From positions 30,109 through 94,108 of the forward strand of contig NZ_PVLQ01000035.1 of NCBI RefSeq assembly GCF_002980595.1: 64,000 nucleotides of DNA. The letters are read 5' to 3'. Origin of the DNA: Malikia granosa. Its GTDB lineage: Bacteria; Pseudomonadota; Gammaproteobacteria; Burkholderiales; Burkholderiaceae_C. Each line of letters starts with the position of its first letter. Position 1 is the stretch's first letter. Position numbers and translations under genes: made by a program. Shown here piece after piece: positions 1 through 13,079 of this stretch. Under the pieces are notes generated by a model. That model was given only the letters and a program-made list of their open reading frames with translations. It ran no database searches and was not told the origin of the DNA.

Positions 1-1
1 C

Positions 2-1573
2 GGCCTGTTCGGCTCGGCGCTGCTGGCCTGGGCACTGGGCTGGATCAAGACCTATATCCTGGCGCTGGTCTCCGAGCGCATCGGCGCCGACCTGCGCACC
101 ACCACCTACGAGCACCTGCTCAAGCTCTCGCTCGAGTATTTCGGCGGGCGGCGCACCGGCGACCTGATGGCGCGCATCGGCAACGAGACCGACCGCATCA
201 ACGTCTTCCTGTCGCTGCACCTGCTCGACTTCGCGACCGACGTGCTGATGATCCTGATGACGGCGGGCATCCTGTTCTCGATCAACCCGACGCTGGCGCT
301 GGCGACCCTGCTGCCGCTGCCCTTCATCGGCTGGCTGATCCATGCCGTGCGCGATCGCCTGCGCACCGGCTTCGAGAAGATCGACCGGGTCTGGTCCGAG
401 GTCACCAGCGTGCTGGCCGACACGATTCCGGGCATCCGGGTCGTCAAGGCCTTTGCCCAGGAAGACCGCGAGGCGCAGCGCTTCCGTGACGCCAACCGCT
501 ACAACCTGGAGGTCAACGACCGGCTCAACAAGCTGTGGTCGCTGTTTTCCCCGACCGTCTCGCTGCTGACCGAGATCGGCCTGCTGATGGTCTGGGCCTT
601 CGGCATCTGGCTGGTGTCCAAGGACAGCATCTCGGTCGGCGTGCTGACGGCCTTCATCGCCTACATCGGCCGCTTCTACACCCGACTCGACTCGATGAGC
701 CGCATCGTCTCGGTGACGCAGAAGGCGGCTTCGGGTGCCAAGCGCATCTTCGACATCCTGGACCATGTCTCGAGCGTGCCCGAGCCGGCCCAGCCGGTGG
801 TGTTGCCCAAGGTGCGCGGCAAGATCGAGATCCGCGGCGCGGGCTTTCGCTACGGCAACCGCGCGGTGATCCGCGACCTCGACCTGACCCTCAACGAGGG
901 CGAGATGGTCGGCCTGGTAGGCCACAGCGGCTCGGGGAAAAGCACGCTGGTCAACCTGATCTGCCGCTTCTACGACCTGGCCGAGGGCGCGATCCTGGTC
1001 GACGGCACCGACATCCGCCAGATGGCGATTGCCGACTACCGGCGCCATATCGGCCTGGTGCTGCAGGAGCCCTTCCTGTTCTTCGGCACCATCGCCGAGA
1101 ACATCGCCTATGGCAAGCCCAACGCGACGCGCGAGGAGATCGTCGCGGCAGCCCGGGCGGCGCATGCGCACGACTTCATCCTGCGCCTGCCGCTGGGCTA
1201 CGACTCGCTGGTCGGCGAGCGCGGCCAGGGCCTCTCTGGCGGCGAGCGCCAGCGCATCTCGATCGCGCGCGCGTTGCTGATCGACCCGCGCATCCTGATC
1301 CTGGACGAGGCGACTTCCGCCGTCGACACCGAGACCGAGAAGGAGATCCAGAAGGCGCTCGACAACCTGGTCAAGGGCCGCACCACGATCGCGATCGCGC
1401 ACCGCCTGTCCACCCTGCGCAAGGCCGATCGCCTGGTCGTGATGGACAAGGGGCGCAAGGTCGAGGAGGGCTCGCACGACGAACTGATGGCGCGCGAAGG
1501 CGCTTATTTCCGCCTCTACCAGGCGCAACAGCGCCAGGCCGAAGCCAACCGCGACCTGCTGCCGGAGGAATGA
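2..1573 (+). CDS. ABC exporter, fused permease and ATPase (5' truncated)
   Basis: The reading frame is open from base 2, so the true start lies left of the window; 523 residues are visible. The N-terminal part holds hydrophobic segments of a type I ABC exporter membrane domain. The ATPase domain has Walker A GHSGSGKST (about 931-957), signature LSGGERQRISIARA (about 1235-1275), Walker B ILILDEATSAVD and an H-loop IAHRLST. This is the MsbA-like half-transporter layout, acting as a dimer in the inner membrane. The gene runs directly into a DUF1854 gene. That pairing is known in betaproteobacteria next to cyanophycin synthetase genes, so a role linked to cyanophycin metabolism is inferred; the substrate is unknown. 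Confidence 0.9.
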   Translation, partial: GLFGSALLAWALGWIKTYILALVSERIGADLRTTTYEHLLKLSLEYFGGRRTGDLMARIGNETDRINVFLSLHLLDFATDVLMILMTAGILFSINPTLALATLLPLPFIGWLIHAVRDRLRTGFEKIDRVWSEVTSVLADTIPGIRVVKAFAQEDREAQRFRDANRYNLEVNDRLNKLWSLFSPTVSLLTEIGLLMVWAFGIWLVSKDSISVGVLTAFIAYIGRFYTRLDSMSRIVSVTQKAASGAKRIFDILDHVSSVPEPAQPVVLPKVRGKIEIRGAGFRYGNRAVIRDLDLTLNEGEMVGLVGHSGSGKSTLVNLICRFYDLAEGAILVDGTDIRQMAIADYRRHIGLVLQEPFLFFGTIAENIAYGKPNATREEIVAAARAAHAHDFILRLPLGYDSLVGERGQGLSGGERQRISIARALLIDPRILILDEATSAVDTETEKEIQKALDNLVKGRTTIAIAHRLSTLRKADRLVVMDKGRKVEEGSHDELMAREGAYFRLYQAQQRQAEANRDLLPEE

Positions 1574-1578
1574 ACCCG

Positions 1579-2052
1579 ATGTCTACCCTGCCTACCCTGC
1601 GGATCGAACGCAACTTGCTGGGCCGACTCAAGGTCCAGGATCCTGACGGCACCGTCCACGAGCCGGTCACGGCCGTGCGCGCCTTCCCGATCCAGACCCC
1701 GGCGGCGAACATCTCGCTGGTCGGACCCAGCGGCCACGAGGTGGCCTGGATCGCCGACCTGGCCGAACTGCCGCCCGAGCAGCGCGCGCTGCTCGAGCAG
1801 GAGCTGCACCAGCGCGAATTCATGCCGGTGATCCAGCGCCTGCTCGAGGTCAGCTCGTTCGCGACCCCGAGCCGCTGGACGGTCGAGACCGACCGCGGCC
1901 GCTGCGAGTTCGTCCTCAAGGGCGAGGAGGACCTGCGCCGCCTCAACCCGACCACCCTGCTGGTGCTCGACAGCCATGGCGTGCAGTTCATGATCCGCGA
2001 CCCGCTGTCGCTCGACAAGCACAGCCGCAAGCTGCTCGACCGCTTCCTCTGA
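1579..2052 (+). CDS. DUF1854 family protein, partner of the ABC exporter
   Basis: A 157-residue soluble protein without signal peptide or membrane segment. It matches the DUF1854 family in its N-terminal LRIERNLLGRLKV stretch and its C-terminal DSHGVQFMIRDPLSLD stretch. An ATG at 1570 overlaps the stop of the ABC gene, but the GGAGGA at 1564-1569 sits directly against it. The in-frame ATG at 1579 has a 9-base spacing and is preferred. Family members are annotated as associated with cyanophycin metabolism because of their neighbours; no biochemical role is known to me. Co-transcription and translational coupling with the ABC gene are likely. Confidence 0.85.
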   Translation: MSTLPTLRIERNLLGRLKVQDPDGTVHEPVTAVRAFPIQTPAANISLVGPSGHEVAWIADLAELPPEQRALLEQELHQREFMPVIQRLLEVSSFATPSRWTVETDRGRCEFVLKGEEDLRRLNPTTLLVLDSHGVQFMIRDPLSLDKHSRKLLDRFL

Positions 2053-2065
2053 TCCGCCCCTGTCC

Positions 2066-3043
2066 ATGCATCATCCCAATCCCAGGGCCCTGCTCAAGCC
2101 CGTGATGCGCGGCGTGCTCGACCGCATCGCGCGCGCGCAGCGCATGCCGCTGCACCTGCTCACGCCCGAGCAGGCCAAGGCCTTCTACGAGGCCGGCGCC
2201 AGCGTGCTCGACCTGCCGCCGCACAAGCTCAAAAGGGTCGAGTCGCTCAGCCTGCCGATGCGCGACGGCGCCCAGGTCGCGGCGCGGCTCTATGCGCCCG
2301 CGCTGCCCGAGGCCGAGCCCGGCTTGCCGGTGCTGCTCTATTTTCACGGCGGCGGCTTCACGGTCGGCAGCCTCGACACCCACGACAGCCTGTGCCGGCA
2401 CCTGTCCCACCTCGCGCATTGCGCGGTGTTGGCGCTGGACTACCGGCTGGCGCCCGAGCACCAGTTTCCGGCCGCGGTCGACGATTGCTGGGACGCGCTG
2501 GTCTGGTTGCGCGAGCAGGCCGCCGGGCTCGGGCTGGATCCGGAGCGCATCGCCGTCGGTGGCGACAGCGCGGGCGGCACGCTGAGCCTGGTGAGCGCGA
2601 TCCAGGCACGCGATGCCGGCATCCGGCTGGCGCTGCAGCTGCTGTTCTACCCGGGCTGCGCGGCGCGTGCCGATACCCCTTCGCACAAGACCTTCGCGCA
2701 CGGCTTCCTGCTCGAGGCCGAGTCGATCGACTGGTTCTTCGGACACTATTTGGGCCGCGACGAGGAGCACGAGGACTGGCGCTTCGCCCCGCTGCTGGCG
2801 CATGACCTCGACGGCGTCGCGCCGGCCTGGTTCGGCCTGGCCGAATGCGACCCGCTGGTCGACGAGGGGGTGCTGATGGCGGACCGGCTGCGCATGAGCG
2901 GGGTGCCGGTCGAGCTCGAGATCTACCGCGGCATGGTGCACGACTTCATCAAGATGGGACGTGCCATCCCCGATGCCTTGACCGCGCATCAGGACGCGGC
3001 GCGGGCCTTGCGCCAGGCCTTCGGGCTGGCGCCGCTGGCCTGA
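2066..3043 (+). CDS. Alpha/beta hydrolase, hormone-sensitive-lipase-like esterase
   Basis: A 325-residue protein of the HSL (family IV) esterase group. The oxyanion motif HGGG is at residues 94-97 and the nucleophile motif GDSAGG at 166-171 (Ser168). The likely triad is completed by Asp262 (ECDPLVDEG) and His292 (VHDFI). No signal peptide is seen, so it is probably cytoplasmic. It starts 14 bases after the DUF1854 gene on the same strand and may be the last gene of that unit. The substrate cannot be read from sequence; short-chain acyl esters are typical of the family. Confidence 0.88.
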   Translation: MHHPNPRALLKPVMRGVLDRIARAQRMPLHLLTPEQAKAFYEAGASVLDLPPHKLKRVESLSLPMRDGAQVAARLYAPALPEAEPGLPVLLYFHGGGFTVGSLDTHDSLCRHLSHLAHCAVLALDYRLAPEHQFPAAVDDCWDALVWLREQAAGLGLDPERIAVGGDSAGGTLSLVSAIQARDAGIRLALQLLFYPGCAARADTPSHKTFAHGFLLEAESIDWFFGHYLGRDEEHEDWRFAPLLAHDLDGVAPAWFGLAECDPLVDEGVLMADRLRMSGVPVELEIYRGMVHDFIKMGRAIPDALTAHQDAARALRQAFGLAPLA

Positions 3044-3079
3044 TAAGACAGAAGGGCGGTCGGCGGCAAGACCTGGGAC

Positions 3080-3109
3080 TCGACAGGTTTTCCCGCGAAA
3101 ACCTACAAT
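3080..3109 (+). promoter_or_regulatory. Sigma70-like promoter of ygiQ with a palindrome in its spacer
   Basis: A -35-like TCGACA (3080-3085) and a -10 TACAAT (3104-3109) are separated by 18 bases. Most of that spacer is one inverted repeat: AGGTTTTC (3085-3092), loop CCGC, GAAAACCT (3097-3104). Both arms touch the core hexamers. The layout fits a repressor operator, but no regulator is identified. Confidence 0.55.
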
Positions 3110-3137
3110 ATAGGGTTGTCCCGGACCCAGGCCCGCC

Positions 3138-5609
<2,472 letters not shown>

Positions 5610-5612
5610 GCC

Positions 5613-5927
5613 ATGCCCTGGTTGATTCTGCTGGTCGCCGGCCTGTTCGAGGTCTGCTGGGCCATAGGGCTGAAATACACCGAGGGCTTCAGCCGCTTCT
5701 GGCCTTCGGTCGGCACGGTCGCGGCGATGGTCGCCAGCGTCGGCCTGCTCGGCCTGGCGATGCGGACCTTGCCGGTGGGCACCGCCTATGCGGTCTGGAC
5801 CGGCATCGGAGCGGTCGGCACCGTCTTGTTCGGGATCATCCTGTTCGGCGAGCCCGCCACCGTCGCCCGGCTGGCTTGCGTCGGCCTCATCGTCGCGGGC
5901 ATCGTCGGATTGAAGCTGACGGCCTGA
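5613..5927 (+). CDS. SMR family exporter, SugE/Gdx type
   Basis: A 104-residue four-helix small multidrug resistance protein. It has the conserved membrane glutamate early in helix 1 ([16 protein letters not shown]) and the [14 protein letters not shown] segment of helix 3. The [11 protein letters not shown] stretch fits the SugE/Gdx subgroup, whose characterised members export guanidinium in exchange for protons, rather than EmrE. The start lies 3 bases after the ygiQ stop. No guanidine riboswitch is visible upstream because the gene is embedded in the ygiQ transcript. Substrate assignment rests on subfamily resemblance only. Confidence 0.9.
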   Translation: MPWLILLVAGLFEVCWAIGLKYTEGFSRFWPSVGTVAAMVASVGLLGLAMRTLPVGTAYAVWTGIGAVGTVLFGIILFGEPATVARLACVGLIVAGIVGLKLTA

Positions 5928-5999
5928 GCGGCCAGATCCGGCAGATCCAGATCGCGTGCCTGGTCGAGAGGATCGAAAAATCAGCAAGCACGACGCAAG

Positions 6000-6030
6000 A
6001 AGGGCGCCCTGAGGGGCGCCCTTGCTGTTT
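6000..6030. terminator. Intrinsic terminator between converging genes
   Basis: A 10-base perfect stem, AAGGGCGCCC (6000-6009) with GGGCGCCCTT (6014-6023), is followed by a T-rich stretch. It lies between the SMR gene (+) and pobA (-) and could serve both directions. Confidence 0.75.
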
Positions 6031-6061
6031 CAGTCCATGCGGCCGGATGGCCGCAATGCCA

Positions 6062-7391
<1,330 letters not shown>

Positions 7392-7417
7392 ATGATCAAC
7401 TGTCACTGGAGGACCGC

Positions 7418-8245
7418 ATGACGATTGCCCGCGCCGACTTCATCGAGGGCATGGCCAAGGGGATGGCGGTGCTCGAGAGCTTCGACACTGAGCGCCAGCG
7501 CCTGAACGCGACCCAGGCGGCGCAGCGCGCCGGCCTGACCCGCGCGGCGGCCCGGCGCCACCTGCTCACGCTCGCGCACCTGGGCTATCTCGAGAGCGAT
7601 GGCAGCCATTTCTGGCTCTCGGCCAAGGTGCTGCGCTTTTCCGGCAGCTACCTGGCCAGCGCAAGGCTGCCGCGCACGGTGCAGCCGACGCTGAACCGGC
7701 TCGCGGTACAGACCCGCGATGCCTATTCGGCGGCGGTGCTCGAGGGTGATTCGGTGGTGATCGTGGCGCGCAGCGCCGCGGCGCTGGCCTCGCCCGTGGC
7801 GCATGACTGGGATGGCAGCTCGCTGGGGGCGGCGCTTCCCGCTGCCGCGGGCCGGCTGACGGCCTACGGCCTGCACCTGGGCGCCAGGCTGCCGGCACAT
7901 GCCAGCTCGACCGGCCGCGTGCTGCTCGCTGCCTTGCCCGAGTCCGAGCTGTCGGCCTGGCTCGAGGGCAGGGCGCTGGTGCGCCTGACGCCCTATACCG
8001 TCACCGATCCCGGGGCGTTGCGCAAGATCCTGGACCAGATCCGGCAGCAGGACTTCTGCATCGCCAGCGAGGAGCACGAGATCGGCGTCCATGCGGTGGC
8101 GGTGCCGCTGCGCAATCTGCAGGGAAAAACCGTCGGCGCGCTCAATGCCGTGCTGCCGCCACAACGGCTGGCCCGAGGCGCGATCCAGCGCGAGCTGCTG
8201 CCCTTGCTGCAGGATGCCGCGCTCGAATTGCGGGCCCTTCTCTAG
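7418..8245 (+). CDS. IclR family regulator, probable pobA activator
   Basis: A 275-residue IclR-type regulator. A winged helix-turn-helix lies at about residues 10-65 ([30 protein letters not shown]), followed by the IclR effector domain ([31 protein letters not shown]). The ATG at 7418 is preceded by GGAGG at 7408-7412. A TTG at 7370 in the same frame would extend it but lies inside the operator palindrome. It belongs to the PobR/PcaR/PcaU-type group and is divergent from pobA, so 4-hydroxybenzoate-responsive control of pobA is inferred. Autoregulation is likely because the largest palindrome lies just upstream of the start. Confidence 0.85.
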   Translation: MTIARADFIEGMAKGMAVLESFDTERQRLNATQAAQRAGLTRAAARRHLLTLAHLGYLESDGSHFWLSAKVLRFSGSYLASARLPRTVQPTLNRLAVQTRDAYSAAVLEGDSVVIVARSAAALASPVAHDWDGSSLGAALPAAAGRLTAYGLHLGARLPAHASSTGRVLLAALPESELSAWLEGRALVRLTPYTVTDPGALRKILDQIRQQDFCIASEEHEIGVHAVAVPLRNLQGKTVGALNAVLPPQRLARGAIQRELLPLLQDAALELRALL

Positions 8246-8257
8246 GGGCAGTAAAAT
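8228..8257 (+). promoter_or_regulatory. Candidate purL promoter
   Basis: TTGCGG (8228-8233) and TAAAAT (8252-8257) are 18 bases apart, upstream of the purL GTG at 8289. The -35 lies in the end of the regulator gene. Confidence 0.4.
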
Positions 8258-8288
8258 TCCGGGTCTTTCTCCCACTACAGGCCACCAA

Positions 8289-11200
8289 GTGACCCAGTAC
8301 ATCACCCCGATCGAAGGCGGCGACGCCCTCGGCAACTTCCGCGCCCAGCAACTCCTGCCCCGACTGCAAGCCGTCAGCGACAAGATCACGGGCATCTCGG
8401 CCCGCTTCGTGCACCTGGTCGACACGCTCGAGCCCCTGTCGGCCGAGCAGCTCCAGCAATGGCAGGCCCTGCTGACCTATGGCGAGCCCTACGAGGGCGA
8501 GACCGCCGGCGCCCTGGTCGTGGTGACGCCGCGCATCGGTACCGTGTCGCCCTGGGCCTCGAAGGCAACCGACATCGCGCGCAACTGCGGCTTCGTGGTC
8601 AAGCGGGTCGAGCGCATCACCGAGTACCGCCTGACCCTCAAGTCCGGCCTGCTGTCCAAGGGCTCGCTGAATGCCGAGCAACTGGGCCAGGTGGCCGCGC
8701 TGCTGCACGACCGCATGACCGAGAGCGCCGTGGCCAGCCGCGAGGAAGCCTTCTCGCTGTTCGGCGAGCTCGAGCCGGCGCCGATGGAGCATGTCGACAT
8801 CCTGGGTGGCGGTCGCGCCGCGCTGGAGCAGGCCAACCGCAACTGGGGCCTGGCGCTGGCTGACGACGAGATCGACTACTTGGTCAATGCCTTCCAGAAC
8901 CTGGGCCGCAACCCGACCGACGTCGAGCTGATGATGTTCGCCCAGGCCAACAGCGAGCACTGCCGCCACAAGATCTTCAACGCCGAGTTCACCATCGACG
9001 GCGCCAAGCAGGACAAGAGCCTGTTCGCGATGATCCGCAACACGCACCAGCTCAATCCGAAGTACACGGTGGTGGCCTACTCGGACAACGCCTCGGTGAT
9101 GGAGGGCAACCGGATCGAGCGCTTCGTCGCCAAGGCCGGCGGCGAGTCCAGCCCGGCCTACGGCAAGCAGGAAGCGCTGCAGCATGTGCTGATGAAGGTC
9201 GAGACGCACAACCACCCGACCGCGATCTCGCCTTTCCCGGGCGCCTCGACCGGCGCCGGCGGCGAGATCCGCGACGAGGGCGCGACCGGTCGCGGCTCCA
9301 AGCCCAAGGCCGGCATGACGGGCTTCACCGTCTCCAAGCTCTGGGGCGGCTGGTCCGACCAGGCCGACGGCAAGCCCTCGCATATCGCTTCTCCCCTGCA
9401 GATCATGACCGAGGGCCCGCTCGGCGGCGCCGCCTTCAACAACGAGTTCGGCCGCCCGAACCTGGTCGGCTATTTCCGCGAATACGAGCAGACCATCACT
9501 TCGGATGTCGATAGCATCGACCGTGGCTACCACAAGCCGATCATGATCGCGGGTGGCCTGGGCGGCATCGACGCCGGGCAGACCCAGAAGATCCTGTTCC
9601 CCGCCGGCACGCTGCTGATCCAGCTCGGCGGCCCCGGCATGCGCATCGGCATGGGCGGCGGCGCCGCCAGCTCGATGGCCACCGGCACCAACGCGGCCGA
9701 GCTCGACTTCGACTCGGTCCAGCGCGGCAACCCCGAGATCGAGCGCCGCGCCCAGGAGGTGATCAACCACTGCTGGCAGCAGGGCGAGGCCAACCCGATC
9801 CTGGCCATCCATGACGTCGGCGCTGGCGGCATCTCGAACGCCTTCCCCGAGCTGACCAACGACGCCGGTCGTGGCGCCCGCTTCGACCTGCGTGCCGTGC
9901 CGCTGGAGGAATCCGGCCTGGCCCCGAAGGAGATCTGGTCCAACGAGAGCCAGGAGCGCTACGTGATGGCGATCGCGCCCGAGTCGCTGGCGCAGTTCAA
10001 GGCCTTCTGCGAGCGCGAGCGCTGCCCGTTCGCGGTGATCGGCGTCGCGACCGAGGAGCGCCAGCTGGTGCTGGAAGACAAGGGAGCCGAGAGCCCGGTC
10101 GACATGCCGATGGACGTGCTGCTGGGCAAGCCGCCCAAGATGCAGCGCGACGTCAAGACCGTCAAGCGCGAGTTCAAGCCGATCGACGTCACCGGCGTCG
10201 AGTTGCAGCAGGCCGTCATCGACGTGCTGAGCCACCCGACCGTGGCCTCCAAGCGCTTCCTGGTCACCATCGGCGACCGCGCCGTCGGGGGCCTGAGCCA
10301 CCGCGACCAGATGGTCGGCCCCTGGCAGGTGCCGGTGGCCGATTGCGCCGTGACCCTGGCCGACTACAAGGGCTTCGCTGGCGAAGCGATGGCCATGGGC
10401 GAGCGCACCCCGCTGGCAGCGATCGACGCGCCGGCCTCGGGCCGCATGGCGGTGGCCGAGGCCATCACCAACCTGCTGGCAGCGCCGATCGAGCTGGCCC
10501 GCGTCAAGCTGAGTGCCAACTGGATGGCGGCCTGCGGCGAAGCCGGCGAGGACGCCGCGCTCTACGAGACCGTCAAGACCGTCGGCATGGAAATCTGCCC
10601 GCAGCTGGGCATCAGCATCCCGGTCGGCAAGGACAGCCTGTCGATGCGCACCCAGTGGCAGGCCGATGGCGAGACCAGGAAGGTCACTTCGCCGGTCAGC
10701 CTGATCATCTCGGCCTTCGCGACCCTGCCCGATGTGCGCGGCACGCTGACGCCGCAGCTCGATGCCGAGCAGGACAGCACCCTGGTGCTGATCGACCTCG
10801 GCAAGGGCCAGGCCCGCATGGGCGGCTCCATCCTGGCCCAGGTGCTGGACCAGGCCGGCGGCGCGGTGCCGGACCTCGACGATGCGCGGGACCTGATCCA
10901 GCTGGTCAAGGCGGTCAACGCGCTGCGCGCCGACGGCAAGATCCTGGCCTACCACGACCGCAGCGACGGCGGCCTGCTGGCGGCGGCGGCCGAGATGGCC
11001 TTTGCCGGCCATGTCGGCGTGGCGCTCAACGTCGACATGCTGGTCACCGAAGGCGACGGCATCAGCGACAGCCGCATGGACAGCGGCGACGCCAAGAACT
11101 GGGCCACCCAGGTCGCCGAGCGCCGCAACGAGCTCACGCTCAAGGCCCTGTTCAACGAGGAACTCGGCGTCGTGCTGCAGGTCCGCACCAGCGAACGCGA

Positions 11201-12299
11201 TGCCGTGATGGCGGTGCTGCGCGAGCATGGCCTGTCCAAGTTCAGCCACTATGTCGGCAAGACCCGTCCGCTGTCGTCCGAGATCGACACCGGCAAGGGC
11301 CAGCTGCAAATCTGGCGCGATGCCAAGGCGGTCTTCAGCGCCGAGTTGGTCGACCTGCACCAGGTCTGGGACAGCGTGAGCTGGAAGATCAACCAGCAGC
11401 GCGACAACCCGGCCTGCGCCGACTCCGAGCATGCCGCCGCCGGCGCGCCGAACGACCCCGGCATGCATGTCGCGCTGACCTTCGATCCGTCGGACAACGT
11501 CGCGGCACCGTTCCTGAACCTGAGCCGCCCGAAGGTCGCGATCCTGCGCGAGCAGGGCGTCAACTCGCATGTCGAGATGGCCTACGCCTTCACCGAGGCC
11601 GGCTTCGAGGCCTACGACGTGCACATGACCGACCTGCAGACCGGCCGCGCCAAGCTGTCCGACTTCAAGGGCGTGGTCGCCTGCGGCGGCTTCAGCTATG
11701 GCGACACCCTGGGTGCCGGCATCGGCTGGGCGCGCTCGATCACCTTCAACCAGGTGCTGTCCGAGCAGTTCCAGGGCTTCTTCGGCCGCTCTGACACCTT
11801 CGGCCTGGGCGTGTGCAACGGCTGCCAGATGTTCGCCGAGCTGGCCGACATCATCCCGGGCGCCGAGGCCTGGCCGCGCTTCACGACCAACCAGAGCGAG
11901 CGCTTCGAGGCCCGCCTGTCCATGGTCGAGGTGCTCGAGTCGCCCAGCCTGTTCCTGCAGGGCATGGCCGGCAGCCGGCTGCCGATCGCGGTCGCGCATG
12001 GCGAAGGCTTCGCCAACTTCAAGCACCGCGGCGATGCGACCAAGGCGATTGCCGCCATGCGCTATGTCGACAACTTCGGCACTGCTACCGAGCAGTACCC
12101 GTTCAACCCGAACGGCAGCGCCGGCGGCCTGACCAGCGTGACCACCGCCGACGGCCGCTTCACCGCGATGATGCCGCACCCCGAGCGTGTCTTCCGCAAC
12201 ATCCAGATGAGCTGGACCGACTATGCCAGGAGCGGTGGCCAGGACGCGCTGAGCCCCTGGATGCGGATCTGGCGCAACGCGCGCAAGTGGGTGGGCTGA
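8289..12299 (+). CDS. purL: Phosphoribosylformylglycinamidine synthase
   Basis: A 1336-residue large-type FGAM synthase for step 4 of purine synthesis: FGAR + glutamine + ATP to FGAM. The N-terminal and AIRS-like catalytic domains carry [35 protein letters not shown] and [15 protein letters not shown]. The C-terminal glutamine amidotransferase domain has the nucleophile Cys in GVCNGCQMF and a final PHPER motif. The start is a GTG at 8289; no ATG fits the family's N-terminus, and upstream codons overlap the regulator gene. It is monocistronic between a promoter at 8228 and a strong terminator at 12338. Confidence 0.96.
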   Translation: MTQYITPIEGGDALGNFRAQQLLPRLQAVSDKITGISARFVHLVDTLEPLSAEQLQQWQALLTYGEPYEGETAGALVVVTPRIGTVSPWASKATDIARNCGFVVKRVERITEYRLTLKSGLLSKGSLNAEQLGQVAALLHDRMTESAVASREEAFSLFGELEPAPMEHVDILGGGRAALEQANRNWGLALADDEIDYLVNAFQNLGRNPTDVELMMFAQANSEHCRHKIFNAEFTIDGAKQDKSLFAMIRNTHQLNPKYTVVAYSDNASVMEGNRIERFVAKAGGESSPAYGKQEALQHVLMKVETHNHPTAISPFPGASTGAGGEIRDEGATGRGSKPKAGMTGFTVSKLWGGWSDQADGKPSHIASPLQIMTEGPLGGAAFNNEFGRPNLVGYFREYEQTITSDVDSIDRGYHKPIMIAGGLGGIDAGQTQKILFPAGTLLIQLGGPGMRIGMGGGAASSMATGTNAAELDFDSVQRGNPEIERRAQEVINHCWQQGEANPILAIHDVGAGGISNAFPELTNDAGRGARFDLRAVPLEESGLAPKEIWSNESQERYVMAIAPESLAQFKAFCERERCPFAVIGVATEERQLVLEDKGAESPVDMPMDVLLGKPPKMQRDVKTVKREFKPIDVTGVELQQAVIDVLSHPTVASKRFLVTIGDRAVGGLSHRDQMVGPWQVPVADCAVTLADYKGFAGEAMAMGERTPLAAIDAPASGRMAVAEAITNLLAAPIELARVKLSANWMAACGEAGEDAALYETVKTVGMEICPQLGISIPVGKDSLSMRTQWQADGETRKVTSPVSLIISAFATLPDVRGTLTPQLDAEQDSTLVLIDLGKGQARMGGSILAQVLDQAGGAVPDLDDARDLIQLVKAVNALRADGKILAYHDRSDGGLLAAAAEMAFAGHVGVALNVDMLVTEGDGISDSRMDSGDAKNWATQVAERRNELTLKALFNEELGVVLQVRTSERDAVMAVLREHGLSKFSHYVGKTRPLSSEIDTGKGQLQIWRDAKAVFSAELVDLHQVWDSVSWKINQQRDNPACADSEHAAAGAPNDPGMHVALTFDPSDNVAAPFLNLSRPKVAILREQGVNSHVEMAYAFTEAGFEAYDVHMTDLQTGRAKLSDFKGVVACGGFSYGDTLGAGIGWARSITFNQVLSEQFQGFFGRSDTFGLGVCNGCQMFAELADIIPGAEAWPRFTTNQSERFEARLSMVEVLESPSLFLQGMAGSRLPIAVAHGEGFANFKHRGDATKAIAAMRYVDNFGTATEQYPFNPNGSAGGLTSVTTADGRFTAMMPHPERVFRNIQMSWTDYARSGGQDALSPWMRIWRNARKWVG

Positions 12300-12337
12300 T
12301 CGCCCTGGCGGGGCGCTAGCCCCAGCCGCCCCGACTG

Positions 12338-12374
12338 AAAAAGCCGGCCTGAATCCCGTCAGGCCGGCTTTTTT
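12338..12374 (+). terminator. Intrinsic terminator of purL
   Basis: The stem AAAAAGCCGGCCTGA (12338-12352) pairs with TCAGGCCGGCTTTTT (12359-12373), with a 6-base loop and a run of T residues ending at 12374. Confidence 0.9.
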
Positions 12375-12382
12375 CTGCCCGC

Positions 12383-12396
12383 TTGACTTGCATCAA
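12383..12396 (+). promoter_or_regulatory. FNR/ANR-like box upstream of the hemerythrin gene
   Basis: TTGAC-TTGC-ATCAA matches the FNR consensus TTGAT-N4-ATCAA at 9 of 10 fixed positions. A -10-like TAGACT at 12418-12423 lies 28.5 bases from the box centre. This is close to the spacing of a class II activated promoter (centre near -41.5). The gene start is at 12457. Confidence 0.6.
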
Positions 12397-12456
12397 GCCT
12401 GATTGCGCCAAAATGCCTAGACTGGTATTCAGTACACCCATACAGAAGGAGAGTCC

Positions 12457-12987
12457 ATGAGCCAGCAAGACCAACCGATCGACGATTTCTCGCAGTGCCA
12501 CGCCGGCATCTTCAAGAAGCTTGACCTGCTGGGCGAACTGCCGGCCCTGCTCGAGCCGGCCCAGCGCGCGCGCGAAGTGGCGGAAAAGTCGCTCGAATTC
12601 TTCCGGGAAGCGATCTTCGAGCACCATCTGGACGAGGAGCGCGAGCTGTTCCCGGCCGTGCTCGAGAGCGCCAGCGATGAGGCCGAGCGCTTCAAGGTCC
12701 AGTCCATGAACAAGCGCCTGACCGAAGAGCACCGCGAGCTCGAGCGGCTCTGGAAGAGCCTGGAGTCGGGCTTGAAGAAGGTCGCCAAGGGCCAGTTCGG
12801 CGATGTCAATGTCGCCGACCTGTCTCGCCTGGTCAACCAGTACCGGGCCCACGCCCAGTTCGAGGAGCAGGAATACCTGCCGCTGGCGCAGCAGATCCTG
12901 GGCCGCAACGGCAACCACATGGCCGCGCTGGGCCTGTCGCTGCACATGCGGCACCAGAACCCGACCGCCTTCCAGTTCTACGTCTGA
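12457..12987 (+). CDS. Hemerythrin domain protein
   Basis: A 176-residue cytoplasmic four-helix protein with the hemerythrin HHE pattern. It shows CHAGIFKKLD near the N-terminus, FEHHLDEERELFP at about residues 55-67, EEHREL in the middle and HAQFEEQEYLPL near residues 134-145. These His/Glu residues bind a di-iron centre in the family. Members sense or store O2 or NO, or help repair iron centres. The AAGGAGAG before the ATG is a good ribosome-binding site. An FNR-like box at 12383 and a terminator at 13009 frame it as a single-gene unit, so induction under low oxygen is inferred. Confidence 0.88.
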   Translation: MSQQDQPIDDFSQCHAGIFKKLDLLGELPALLEPAQRAREVAEKSLEFFREAIFEHHLDEERELFPAVLESASDEAERFKVQSMNKRLTEEHRELERLWKSLESGLKKVAKGQFGDVNVADLSRLVNQYRAHAQFEEQEYLPLAQQILGRNGNHMAALGLSLHMRHQNPTAFQFYV

Positions 12988-13003
12988 AGCGCTGATCGGC
13001 AAG

Positions 13004-13044
13004 AAAAAACCCGTCGCGGGCCAACACCTGCGGCGGGTTTTTTT
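13004..13044 (+). terminator. Intrinsic terminator of the hemerythrin gene
   Basis: ACCCGTCGC (13009-13017) pairs with GCGGCGGGT (13030-13038) with one G-U pair, flanked by A6 before and T7 after. Confidence 0.85.
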
Positions 13045-13079
13045 ATTGAAGGCGTGGACTGCGCCAGCCGCCTGGCCGC

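Noticed and set aside
8142..12179. 1345-codon open frame opposite purL
   Set aside because: A shadow of purL caused by GC-rich third positions. It matches no family and would need a promoter inside purL.
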